Positions 17,998-25,489 of a stretch of DNA of 64,000 nucleotides are shown here, one piece after another. The position numbers were made by a program, and so were the translations under genes. Position 1 is the first letter of the stretch. Each line of letters starts with the position of its first letter. Under the pieces are notes generated by a model. It was not told where the DNA came from, ran no database searches, and saw only the letters and a list, made by a program, of their open reading frames with translations. Source of the DNA: Kineococcus xinjiangensis (GTDB lineage Bacteria > Actinomycetota > Actinomycetes > Actinomycetales > Kineococcaceae); the NCBI RefSeq assembly GCF_002934625.1, contig NZ_PTJD01000011.1:1-64000 (forward strand). Reading direction: 5' to 3'.

Positions 17998-19224
17998 GTG
18001 CGCCCCCGCTCCCGTGCCGCTGCCGCCGCGGTGCTCCTCGTCGCCCTGCCCGCGTGCTCCGTCGGCCAGGGCCCGCCGGGCTGGGTCGCATGGCCGGAGC
18101 CCGAGCCGGTGTGGGACCTGCCGCTCGTGCCCGGGGAGTGGGTGGAGCTGCCGCCGTCGCCGCTGGAGGCGCGCGGGCACGCCGGGACGGCCTGGACCGG
18201 CCGGGAGCTCGTCATCGGCGGCGGGCACACGTACGACCCGCAGACACTGGGCCAGACCTGCGGGGACGGCGCGCAGTGCGCCGGTCCCATGCCCGTCCCC
18301 CACGACGACGCCGCCGCCTACGACCCGGCGGCGGACTCGTGGCGGGCCCTGCCGGAGCTCTTCCCCGTCCCGCAGTCGATCTACGGCGACCCGTCGCTGG
18401 ACGTCCTGCTCGATGCGGAGGCGATGACGTGGCGCCCCGAGGTGGGCACCCCGCCGATCCGCACCCTGGAGCCGGGCCGCTGGATCGGGGAGCAGTTCGT
18501 CACCGCCGGGTGGATCGAGGGCCCGAACGGGGAGCAGGACCCCCGCAAGCCCGTCGCGGTCGCCGTCTACGACGCCGGCACGGGCACGTGGCGGACCGAC
18601 CCGTGGCCGTTCGCCGACCCCCACCAGCAGGAGCTCATCAGCGTCTGGACGGGCACGGAGCTGCTGCTGGTCGTGCGGGCGATCGGCTCGGGCTGCACCG
18701 GTGGCGGGGTGTGCCGGCACCTGGCGGCGTGGTCACCGGACGGCACCTGGCGCGACGTGGCGGAGTGGCGGATCGCGGAGCCGCCCCCGCCGGGCTCCGT
18801 CGAGCGGCCCGCCGAGGACCAGGCACCGGGTGTGGCGAGCCAGTTCCACCAGCTGCTGTGGGACGGGCAGCGCGTCGTCGGCGTGGACGCCAGCTCCTCC
18901 TGGCACGAGGGCCTGGAGTTCGTGGTCCTCGACCCCCGCGACGGCAGCACCAGCCCGCTGACGACGCTCGGCGAGCAGCTGGGCGGCTACCCGCGGGTGC
19001 TGCTGCACGGGCAGGACCTGCTGGTGGTGGACGGCCCCCGGGTGGCGGTGTTCGGCTCCGACGACGGGCGGTGGCGGGCGCTGCCGCCGCTGCCCGCGCA
19101 GCGACCCAGCAACGGGCGGGCCGTCGGGCTCGCCGGCGACGTCCTCGTGGTGTGGGGAGGGATGGCCGACGACCACCCCCCGGGCAGCGTGGACGAGGCC
19201 CGCGGGTGGCGGTTCGGGTTGTGA
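17998..19224 (+). CDS. Kelch-like secreted lipoprotein
   Basis: The 408-residue product begins with a lipoprotein signal peptide (VRPRSRAAAAAVLLVALPACS; Cys about residue 20). The mature part has recurring beta-propeller-like motifs: GTAWTGRELVIGGGHTYD, AAAYDPAADSWRALPE, VAVYDAGTGTWRTDP, VWTGTELLLVV and WGGMADD. These match Kelch/galactose-oxidase-type blades (Trp/Gly-Gly with a following YDPxxxxW). Such lipoproteins are usually binding or scaffold proteins; no catalytic residues are evident. The start is uncertain because no ribosome-binding site is obvious; GTG 17998 was chosen since it gives a clean signal peptide. It is divergent from the DUF11 protein gene and interrupts the CWB2 cluster. 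Confidence 0.75.
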   Translation: MRPRSRAAAAAVLLVALPACSVGQGPPGWVAWPEPEPVWDLPLVPGEWVELPPSPLEARGHAGTAWTGRELVIGGGHTYDPQTLGQTCGDGAQCAGPMPVPHDDAAAYDPAADSWRALPELFPVPQSIYGDPSLDVLLDAEAMTWRPEVGTPPIRTLEPGRWIGEQFVTAGWIEGPNGEQDPRKPVAVAVYDAGTGTWRTDPWPFADPHQQELISVWTGTELLLVVRAIGSGCTGGGVCRHLAAWSPDGTWRDVAEWRIAEPPPPGSVERPAEDQAPGVASQFHQLLWDGQRVVGVDASSSWHEGLEFVVLDPRDGSTSPLTTLGEQLGGYPRVLLHGQDLLVVDGPRVAVFGSDDGRWRALPPLPAQRPSNGRAVGLAGDVLVVWGGMADDHPPGSVDEARGWRFGL

Positions 19225-19270
19225 GTGGCTCTACCGCAGGGGTTTGCGCCTCGGCGGGCTCTCCACGCAG

Positions 19271-19309
19271 CAGGGCGGGCCCCCACGCTGTGCGTGGAGG
19301 CCCGCCCTG
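19271..19309. terminator. Bidirectional hairpin terminator
   Basis: An 11-bp GC stem (CAGGGCGGGCC ... GGCCCGCCCTG) has an inner CACGC-TGT-GCGTG stem. It lies between the convergent Kelch lipoprotein and CWB2 genes, so it can end transcripts from either side. Confidence 0.8.
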
Positions 19310-19332
19310 TGGTGCGGTGGTGCGTCAGCCGG

Positions 19333-21867
19333 TCAGGACTGGATGTTCACCGTGACGTCGCTGCCCGTGAGGGTGAGCGCGTTGGTCGCCGCGTCGGCGA
19401 TGCCGGCCTGGCTGACGATGGTGGCCGGCAGGTCGAGCCCGGTGGCCGTCCCGACGGTGACGGTGACGACCCGGCCGGCCGCGTAGGCGGTCCCGCCGAT
19501 GGTGGTGCTCCCCGTGCTGAGCACGAACGTGGTGCCGCCCACGCCGTTGACGAGGTCCACGGCGGTGCCGTCCGCGTCCCGCAGGCGCAGCGTGGCGTTG
19601 CCCGCGACGGTGACGACCTCGCTGGCGGCGACGGTGAACGTGTCACCGGCGTCCAGCAGCAGGGCGTTGCCGACGTTGCTCGCGACCCGCACGTCCGCCG
19701 CGGTGGGGGCGGTCGTGTCGTTGACGGGCGTGGTGGTCGTGGCGTTGGTCGCCGCGGCGGTCGCCCGGCCGATCTGGCCGTCGTTCACGAACGACACCCG
19801 GTAGTTGTAGGTGCCGGCCGCCACGTCGTTGTCGACGTACTGGAAGCCGGGGGCCGCCGCGTCGGCGTCGGCCGTCGGGGTGGCGATGACGGCGTAGGCG
19901 CCGACGGTGCTGCCCGTCACGGTGGCCCGCTCGACCTGCACCGCGTCGACGTCGCCGCTGAGGACGGTCGTCAGGGTGACGTCGTTGGAGTTCGCGCCGG
20001 TGCCGACGGTGAACGTCGGCGCGGCCGGGGTGGCGGGGTTGTCGTCGGCGAGGACGAAGTCGCTGCTCCCGTCGGGGTCGACCGCGAACGTGCCCGTGAT
20101 GCCGTCACCGGAGGTCAGCGCCGCCTCGAAGGTGCCGAGCCCGACCGAGACGCCACCCAGGGTGAACTTGTCGGTGCTGTCGTAGGTGTAGCGCACCGTG
20201 GCGCCGGAGGTCGCCGTGGTGAAGGAGTTCGCGGCCCTGTCCACCGAGACGACCGTTCCGCCGGTGACGGACCCGGCGGCGGCGAGCGGGGCGGTGACCG
20301 TCGTCGCCCCACCGAGGCCGTAGAGCTCGGTGGCCGCTGCGAAGGTCCCCGCGGCGGTGCCGGAGGTCTCCAGGCGGATGCTGGTGCCACCGGTGGTGGC
20401 GGTGCCGCCGGGGCCGCCGTTGACGTAGACGACCGGGACCACGGTGCCGGGCGCGGTGGCGTCGATCGTGAACGTGAGGTTCCCCGCGACGGGCTGGGCG
20501 GTGGTGGTGCGCTTCTCGGTGTCGCCCTCGGCGAAGGTCGCCGCGGCGTTGTTCACCGAGGTGATGTCGGCGATGTCCGCACCGGTGGCGACGGAGAACC
20601 CGCTGGCAGCGTTGGCGTCCGCGCCGGTGAGGAACGTGACCGCACCGTCCGCACCGGTCTGGATGCTGGCCCCGTTGACCAGGGTGATGCGGTAGGTGGT
20701 GCCCGCAGTGAGGCCGGTGACCGTGTAGGTGCGGTCGTCGGCGGCGTCGTTCGGGCCCGCGGTGTCGTTGACGAGCGTGGTCGTCACGGCGGTGTTCGGC
20801 GCCACGGCGATGGTGCCGAGCTGGCCCGCTCCACCGGCCGCCTCGGCGGCCTCGACGACGGCGACGGGCAGGACCGCGACACCGCCGATGGCGACACCGG
20901 AGGTGAGGGTGGCGGCGTTGGCCTTGAGGTAGGTCTCCGCGTCGTTGCCCAGGACCGCACCCTCGGTGAGGATGATCGGGAAGTTGTTCTTCGCCGCGTA
21001 CACCGACGCCGGGAGCGCGTCGACGGGCGCGAAGCCGTTGACCAGCGCGACACCGGCCTTGCTGAACCCGAAGGCCGCGGTCTGGGCCACGTTCAGAGCC
21101 GTCTCGGCGCGGTCGGCGCCGGCGATGCGGGTGACGGTGATGCCCTGCGCGGCGAGCGCGTCGCGGACGGCGACGGACACCGCCGCCTCGCCACCGAGGA
21201 TGGTGACGTTCTTGATGCCCTGGGCCTTCAGCCCGGCCAGCGCGAAGCTGTTCAGGGAGCCCGTCTGGGTCAGGTAGATCGGGGTGCCGGTCTTGGCCGC
21301 CACCGGGGCGATGGCCAGGGCGTCGGCGAAGACGTCACCACGGGCCAGGAACGCCGAGGTCGGGGCGGTACCGCCGCGGACGGCCTGCGCCTGCGCCGCG
21401 ATCTTGGCGGCGGTCTCGTAGCGGTCGCCGCCCTGGATGCGGTTCTTCGTGGTCACCGAGGCGGGCAGCGCGTTCAGGACTGCCTCGGAGATGGCGTTCG
21501 TGCCGCCGACGGCCCAGACCGTGGTCGGCTTGAGGGCGTTCAGCGCGGCGAGCGTCTCGGCCGGGATGCTGCCGGACTGCACGTAGAGGATCGGTGCGGT
21601 GGTGCCCGCGAGGGCGGCGGCGCCGAGGGCGTCGACGGCGTTGTCACCGTTGGCGATGACCACGTTGGTGGCACCGGTGGGGAAGGTCGCCGTCGCCACG
21701 CTCGCGGCGGTGGCGAAGCGGTTCTCCACGTTCGCGGGACGGGTGAGGTCGAAGGTGGGCGTCGCCTCAGCGGCCACGGCGGTGAAGCCCACGCCGGTCA
21801 GACCCACGAGGGCGGCGACGCCGGCCCCGATACCACTCCGGCGCAACCTCGAGGTTGCAGCAGACAC
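19333..21867 (-). CDS. S-layer-like protein, N-terminal CWB2 repeats (paralogue 1)
   Basis: The 844-residue product has a signal peptide (RLRRSGIGAGVAALVGLTGVGFTAVAAEA). Three N-terminal CWB2 repeats follow (NRFATAASVATATFPTG; NRIQGGDRYETAAKIAAQAQ; RIAGADRAETALNVAQTA). About 550 residues of Ala/Thr/Val/Gly-rich beta domains come next (e.g. DDRTYTVTGLTAGTTYRITLVNG, fibronectin-III-like) and end in a bacterial-Ig/SwmB-like segment. The composition, with few Lys/Cys and an acidic, Thr/Ala-rich body, fits an S-layer or abundant surface protein. The wall-binding part is at the opposite end from the two proteins at 9907 and 14980. It uses a GTG start preceded by GGAGGCATC. It is about two-thirds similar along its first 600 residues to the product at 22149, a clear duplication. 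Confidence 0.9.
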   Translation of the reverse strand: MSAATSRLRRSGIGAGVAALVGLTGVGFTAVAAEATPTFDLTRPANVENRFATAASVATATFPTGATNVVIANGDNAVDALGAAALAGTTAPILYVQSGSIPAETLAALNALKPTTVWAVGGTNAISEAVLNALPASVTTKNRIQGGDRYETAAKIAAQAQAVRGGTAPTSAFLARGDVFADALAIAPVAAKTGTPIYLTQTGSLNSFALAGLKAQGIKNVTILGGEAAVSVAVRDALAAQGITVTRIAGADRAETALNVAQTAAFGFSKAGVALVNGFAPVDALPASVYAAKNNFPIILTEGAVLGNDAETYLKANAATLTSGVAIGGVAVLPVAVVEAAEAAGGAGQLGTIAVAPNTAVTTTLVNDTAGPNDAADDRTYTVTGLTAGTTYRITLVNGASIQTGADGAVTFLTGADANAASGFSVATGADIADITSVNNAAATFAEGDTEKRTTTAQPVAGNLTFTIDATAPGTVVPVVYVNGGPGGTATTGGTSIRLETSGTAAGTFAAATELYGLGGATTVTAPLAAAGSVTGGTVVSVDRAANSFTTATSGATVRYTYDSTDKFTLGGVSVGLGTFEAALTSGDGITGTFAVDPDGSSDFVLADDNPATPAAPTFTVGTGANSNDVTLTTVLSGDVDAVQVERATVTGSTVGAYAVIATPTADADAAAPGFQYVDNDVAAGTYNYRVSFVNDGQIGRATAAATNATTTTPVNDTTAPTAADVRVASNVGNALLLDAGDTFTVAASEVVTVAGNATLRLRDADGTAVDLVNGVGGTTFVLSTGSTTIGGTAYAAGRVVTVTVGTATGLDLPATIVSQAGIADAATNALTLTGSDVTVNIQS
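21843..21858. promoter_or_regulatory. 16-base perfect palindrome at codons 4-9
   Basis: GCAACCTCGAGGTTGC is fully self-complementary and sits at +10 to +25 of the S-layer-like gene. The paralogue has the identical palindrome at the same offset (25037-25052). It could be an RNA hairpin or an operator at the translation start; its role is inference. Confidence 0.6.
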
Positions 21868-21995
21868 GATGCCTCCATGGCGGTGTGCGGTGCGGTCCCC
21901 CCCATGGGGACCAGCTCAGTCGTGCGACGACCGCCCCACTTCCCTTGACAGGGGCCCCCGGGGCGGTCATGCGCAACGTACACCGCTGTCACACC
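21868..21995 (-). promoter_or_regulatory. Conserved leader and upstream element (paralogue 1)
   Basis: Read on the minus strand, a 21-base element GGTGTGAC-N4-GTGTACGTT occupies 21975-21995. TACGTT fits an actinobacterial -10 (TANNNT), but no good -35 is visible. About 100 bases of leader follow. They include a stem (GGTCCCC and GGGGACC, 21894-21912) and the ribosome-binding site GGAGGCATC. The same elements recur before the paralogue at 25061. Confidence 0.55.
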
Positions 21996-22080
21996 GGCCA
22001 CAGGCGAACCGGGGAAGTGGGTGGGTGGAGGAGCGATGGTGGGGTGGGGCTGACGGGACCGACGCCCGAGCCGCGAAAGG

Positions 22081-22118
22081 CCAGAGGCCCCGATCTCCGG
22101 AGAGATCGGGGCCTCTGG
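22081..22118 (-). terminator. Strong hairpin terminator
   Basis: A perfect 17-bp stem (CCAGAGGCCCCGATCTC and its complement) with a CGGA loop lies about 30 bases after the stop of the S-layer-like gene at 22149. Confidence 0.88.
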
Positions 22119-22148
22119 GGTCCACTCAGCAGCGAGCAGGATCAATCA

Positions 22149-25061
22149 TCAGGGAGCGATGACCGTGTCGGCGTTGCTCTGGTTCGTGCCACCGGTGAAG
22201 GCCGTCGGACCGGCCACAGCCACTGCGGTGGCAGCGTTGGCCGACGCCGCGGTGACACCCAGCGTGGAGGTGGCGGCGTCGATCGCTGCCTCCACCTGCC
22301 CCTGGGTCGCCGCGACCGCAACACCCGCACTGTCGGTCGGGAGGGTCACGGTGATGACGTCGCCTGCTCGCGCGGCCGACAGGGCCACGCTGTTGCCACT
22401 TCCCTGCACGAACTGGATGCTCAGGGAGTTGCCAGCCGTACCGGCAGCGTTGGCCGTGGCCGTCACGCCCTGGATGAGAGCGCTGGCAGGCGTTGCCGCA
22501 ACGACGGGCGTCTGTCCGGCGTTCCAGGCGTTGCCCGCCGTGTCGGCGATGCCCGCGGCTGCCCTCACGGTGAGCGGGTAGGTCGCCGGGAGCGCAGTGG
22601 CCAAGGTGGCCCCGATGGGAGTGGGGTTTCCGGTCAAGGTGATCGTCAGAACCCGGTTGGCCGTGTACGTCCCGGCGTCGCTGCCCTCGGCGATGGTGAC
22701 CGACGCAGCGTTGAGCGCGAAGGTGGCGTTGGTTCCATTGGTGAGCTGGTAAGTATCGCCCGCACTGTCGGTGAAGCGGATGGCGGCGGTGCCGGTGGCC
22801 GTGACGTCCTCGTTGAAGATGAGGCGGATCACGTCATTGGTGTCGGCGTCGGACGTGAAGCCCGCGTTCGTCACGAGCCGGTCGGAGATCGTCAGCGGGG
22901 CCGTCGTGTCCGCGGTGGGAGCGGTGGTGACGACATTGCCAGTGGTAGCCGGAGCGCCCTGGTCGCCGTCGTTGACCCCGGTGATCCGGTACCGGTAGGT
23001 GCCGGCTGCGACGTCCATGTCGGTGATGGTGGCGGTTCCGTTCGCGATCTGCGCCGCCGTCAGCGTGCCCGCCCCGGCGACGGCGGTGAAGGCACCCACG
23101 ACGTCGCCGCTCACCGCAGCGCGCTCCACGATCAGCGAGTCCACGGCGTTGGCACCGAAGTTCACCGCGATGCTCACGTCGTTGCCGCCGTTGACCGTCG
23201 GCGTCAGGGTCGGCAGCCCCGGGTTGCTGTCGGTCAGGTTGAAGACGCTGCCGCCCTCGGGGTCGACGGCGAAGGTACCCGCGATCCCGTCACCGGCGGA
23301 GAGGGCCGCCTCGAAGGCGGTCAGCCCGACGGACGCACCGTCCACGGTGAAGGTGTCCCCGACGGTGTCGTAGGTGTAGCGCGACGTGACACCACCGGTC
23401 GTGATGGTGAACGAGTTGTTCGCCTTGTCCACGGCAGCCACGACGCTGCTGGCGGGGAGGCCGCCGCCGGTGGCGAGCGGGGCGACGTAGGTCATCGGTC
23501 CACCGAGGCCGAACGTCTCCGTGGCCGCCGCGAAGGTCCCCACAGCCGTAGCGGAGGTCTCCAGACGGATGCTCGTGCCACCCGTCGTGGCCGTGCCACC
23601 GGTCCCGCCGTTGATGTAGACCACCGGCACGACCGTGCCGGGGGCGGTGCCGTCGATCGTGAAGGTGATGTTGCCGGCGACCGGCTGCGTGGTGGTCGTG
23701 ATGAAAGCGGTGTCAGTATCAGCGAAGGTGGGCCTCGCGTTGTTCACCGAGGTGATGTTCGCGATGTCGGCACCGACGTCGGCGGAGAACCCGCTGGCAG
23801 AGCCGGCGTCGGCGCTGCTGAGGAAGCTCACCTGACCGTTTGCGCCGACCTGGATGCTAGCTGCGTTCACCAGGGTGATGCGGTAGGTCGTGCCCGCGGT
23901 GAGGCCGGTGACCGTGTAGGTGCGGTCGTCCGTGGCGTCGTTGGCGCCCCCCGTGTCGTTGACGACCGTGGCCGTCGCGGCCGTGTTCGGCGTGACGGCG
24001 ATGCTGCCGACCGCGTCGCCCGCCCCACCAGCCTCCTCGGCGGCGGTGACGACCGTCTCCGGCAGGACCGCGGTACCACCGACGGCTAGACCGGTGGTGA
24101 GGGTCGCGGCGTTGGCGGTGAAGTAGGCCTCCGCGTCGTTGCCCAGGACCGCACCCTCGGTGAGGATGATCGGGAAGTTGTTCTTCGCCGCGTACACGGA
24201 CGCCGGGAGGGCGTCGACCGGGGCGAAGCCGTTGACGAGGGCCACACCGGTCTTGCTGAACCCGAAGGCGGCGGTGTTGGCGATGTTCAGGGCCGTCTCC
24301 GCGCGGTCGGCACCGGCGATGCGGGTGACGGTGATGCCCTGCGCCGCGAGGGCGTCGCGCACCGAGGTCGACACGGCGGCCTCGCCACCGAGGATGGTGA
24401 CGTTCCTGATGCCCTGGGCCCTCAGCCCGGCCAGGGTGGTCGGGTTGATGGTGGCGGTCTCCGTCAGGAAGATCGGAGTGCCGGTCTTGGCCGCCACCGG
24501 GGCGATGGCCAGGGCGTCGGCGAAGACGTCACCACGGGCGAGGAACGCCGTGGTGGGGGCAGCCCCGCCACGCACGGTCGCCGCACGAGCCGCGATGTTC
24601 ACGGCGGTCTCGTAGCGGTCGGCGCCCGAGACGCGGTTCTTCGTCGTCACCGAGGCGGGCAGCGCGTTGACCACGGCCTCGGACACGGCGGTGGTGCCAC
24701 CGACGATCCAGGCGGTGGTCGGGTTCAGCGCCCTGAGAGCCGCCATCGTCTCGGCGGGGATGTCACCGGAGCGGACGTAGAGGATCGGCGTGTTCACGCC
24801 GGCCAGGGCGGCAGCACCCAGGGCGTCGACGGCGTTGTCACCGTTGGCGATGACCACGTTGGGGGCACCGGTGGGGAAGGTCGCCGTCGCCACGCTCGCC
24901 GCGGTGGCGAAGCGGTTCTCCGTCTGGGCGGGGCGGGTGATGTCGAAGTTAGGGGCCGCCTGAGCGGCCACAGCGGTGAACCCGACGCTGGTCAGACCCA
25001 CGAGGGCGGCAACGCCGGCCCCGATACCACGCCGGCGCAACCTCGAGGTTGCTGCGGTCAC
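22149..25061 (-). CDS. S-layer-like protein, N-terminal CWB2 repeats (paralogue 2)
   Basis: The 970-residue product has a signal peptide nearly identical to its neighbour's (TSRLRRRGIGAGVAALVGLT). Three N-terminal CWB2 repeats follow (NRFATAASVATATF; NRVSGADRYETAVNIAARA; RIAGADRAETALNIANTA), then the same run of beta domains. It differs by a longer C-terminus with a SwmB/Ig-like domain (LTISDRLVTNAGFTSDAD) and a final Ala/Asn/Thr-rich segment (TPASALIQGVTATANAAG) absent from the paralogue. I chose GTG 25061 because it aligns with the neighbour's start and has GGAGGCATC before it. As an abundant secreted wall-bound protein it is a candidate S-layer subunit. The pair could be alternative or co-assembling subunits. 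Confidence 0.9.
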   Translation of the reverse strand: MTAATSRLRRRGIGAGVAALVGLTSVGFTAVAAQAAPNFDITRPAQTENRFATAASVATATFPTGAPNVVIANGDNAVDALGAAALAGVNTPILYVRSGDIPAETMAALRALNPTTAWIVGGTTAVSEAVVNALPASVTTKNRVSGADRYETAVNIAARAATVRGGAAPTTAFLARGDVFADALAIAPVAAKTGTPIFLTETATINPTTLAGLRAQGIRNVTILGGEAAVSTSVRDALAAQGITVTRIAGADRAETALNIANTAAFGFSKTGVALVNGFAPVDALPASVYAAKNNFPIILTEGAVLGNDAEAYFTANAATLTTGLAVGGTAVLPETVVTAAEEAGGAGDAVGSIAVTPNTAATATVVNDTGGANDATDDRTYTVTGLTAGTTYRITLVNAASIQVGANGQVSFLSSADAGSASGFSADVGADIANITSVNNARPTFADTDTAFITTTTQPVAGNITFTIDGTAPGTVVPVVYINGGTGGTATTGGTSIRLETSATAVGTFAAATETFGLGGPMTYVAPLATGGGLPASSVVAAVDKANNSFTITTGGVTSRYTYDTVGDTFTVDGASVGLTAFEAALSAGDGIAGTFAVDPEGGSVFNLTDSNPGLPTLTPTVNGGNDVSIAVNFGANAVDSLIVERAAVSGDVVGAFTAVAGAGTLTAAQIANGTATITDMDVAAGTYRYRITGVNDGDQGAPATTGNVVTTAPTADTTAPLTISDRLVTNAGFTSDADTNDVIRLIFNEDVTATGTAAIRFTDSAGDTYQLTNGTNATFALNAASVTIAEGSDAGTYTANRVLTITLTGNPTPIGATLATALPATYPLTVRAAAGIADTAGNAWNAGQTPVVAATPASALIQGVTATANAAGTAGNSLSIQFVQGSGNSVALSAARAGDVITVTLPTDSAGVAVAATQGQVEAAIDAATSTLGVTAASANAATAVAVAGPTAFTGGTNQSNADTVIAP
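25037..25052. promoter_or_regulatory. 16-base perfect palindrome at codons 4-9 (second copy)
   Basis: GCAACCTCGAGGTTGC lies at +10 to +25 of this gene, identical in sequence and offset to the copy at 21843-21858. Confidence 0.6.
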
Positions 25062-25489
25062 GATGCCTCCAAAGGCGATGTGAAGTGTGATCCCCCCCAC
25101 GGGGGCCGGCTCAGTCGAGCCCTGTGTACCGCCCTGCTCCCCCACTTGCCGGGGTCCCCTGGCGACGTCTCAAAACGTACACGAGAGTCACACCAGCAAC
25201 ACGGAGAGCAACCAAGATCTCTTGGCCGGGACGCACCGTAAGGATGCCTGAACGGGCTGTGACCTGCACGTTTGCCCCACACGGGCTAACATAACGATTC
25301 GGTCACGGGCCCCTCGTTGCGCCCCAGGAGCCTCATCTTCACCCATTTGCAGCAGCAGGAGAAGACTCCCGACGCACCAGTCACAACCGTCCCAGCACCC
25401 GGCACAGGGTGCCGCGCCATCCGGGTGACGGCACGCCCGGCCGCTGTCTCGACGTCAAGGAGCCCTCCCGCCGTGACGACACACACGTC
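25062..25489. promoter_or_regulatory. 428-base divergent intergenic region
   Basis: This holds the leader of the S-layer-like gene (C-rich/G-rich stem about 25092-25105; conserved 21-base element at 25174-25194, 17 of 21 bases equal to the copy at 21975). To its right are the inverted repeat CCAAGA-TC-TCTTGG at 25212-25225 and an unusually AT-rich patch (CTAACATAACGATT, about 25286-25299). The patch may carry the promoter of the GGDEF-EAL gene. No clear -35 could be paired with it. Confidence 0.5.

Noticed and set aside
19333-25061. S-layer-like paralogues considered as one gene split by a frameshift
   Set aside because: Each has its own leader, signal peptide, CWB2 set, stop codon and terminator. 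They align in parallel, not end to end.
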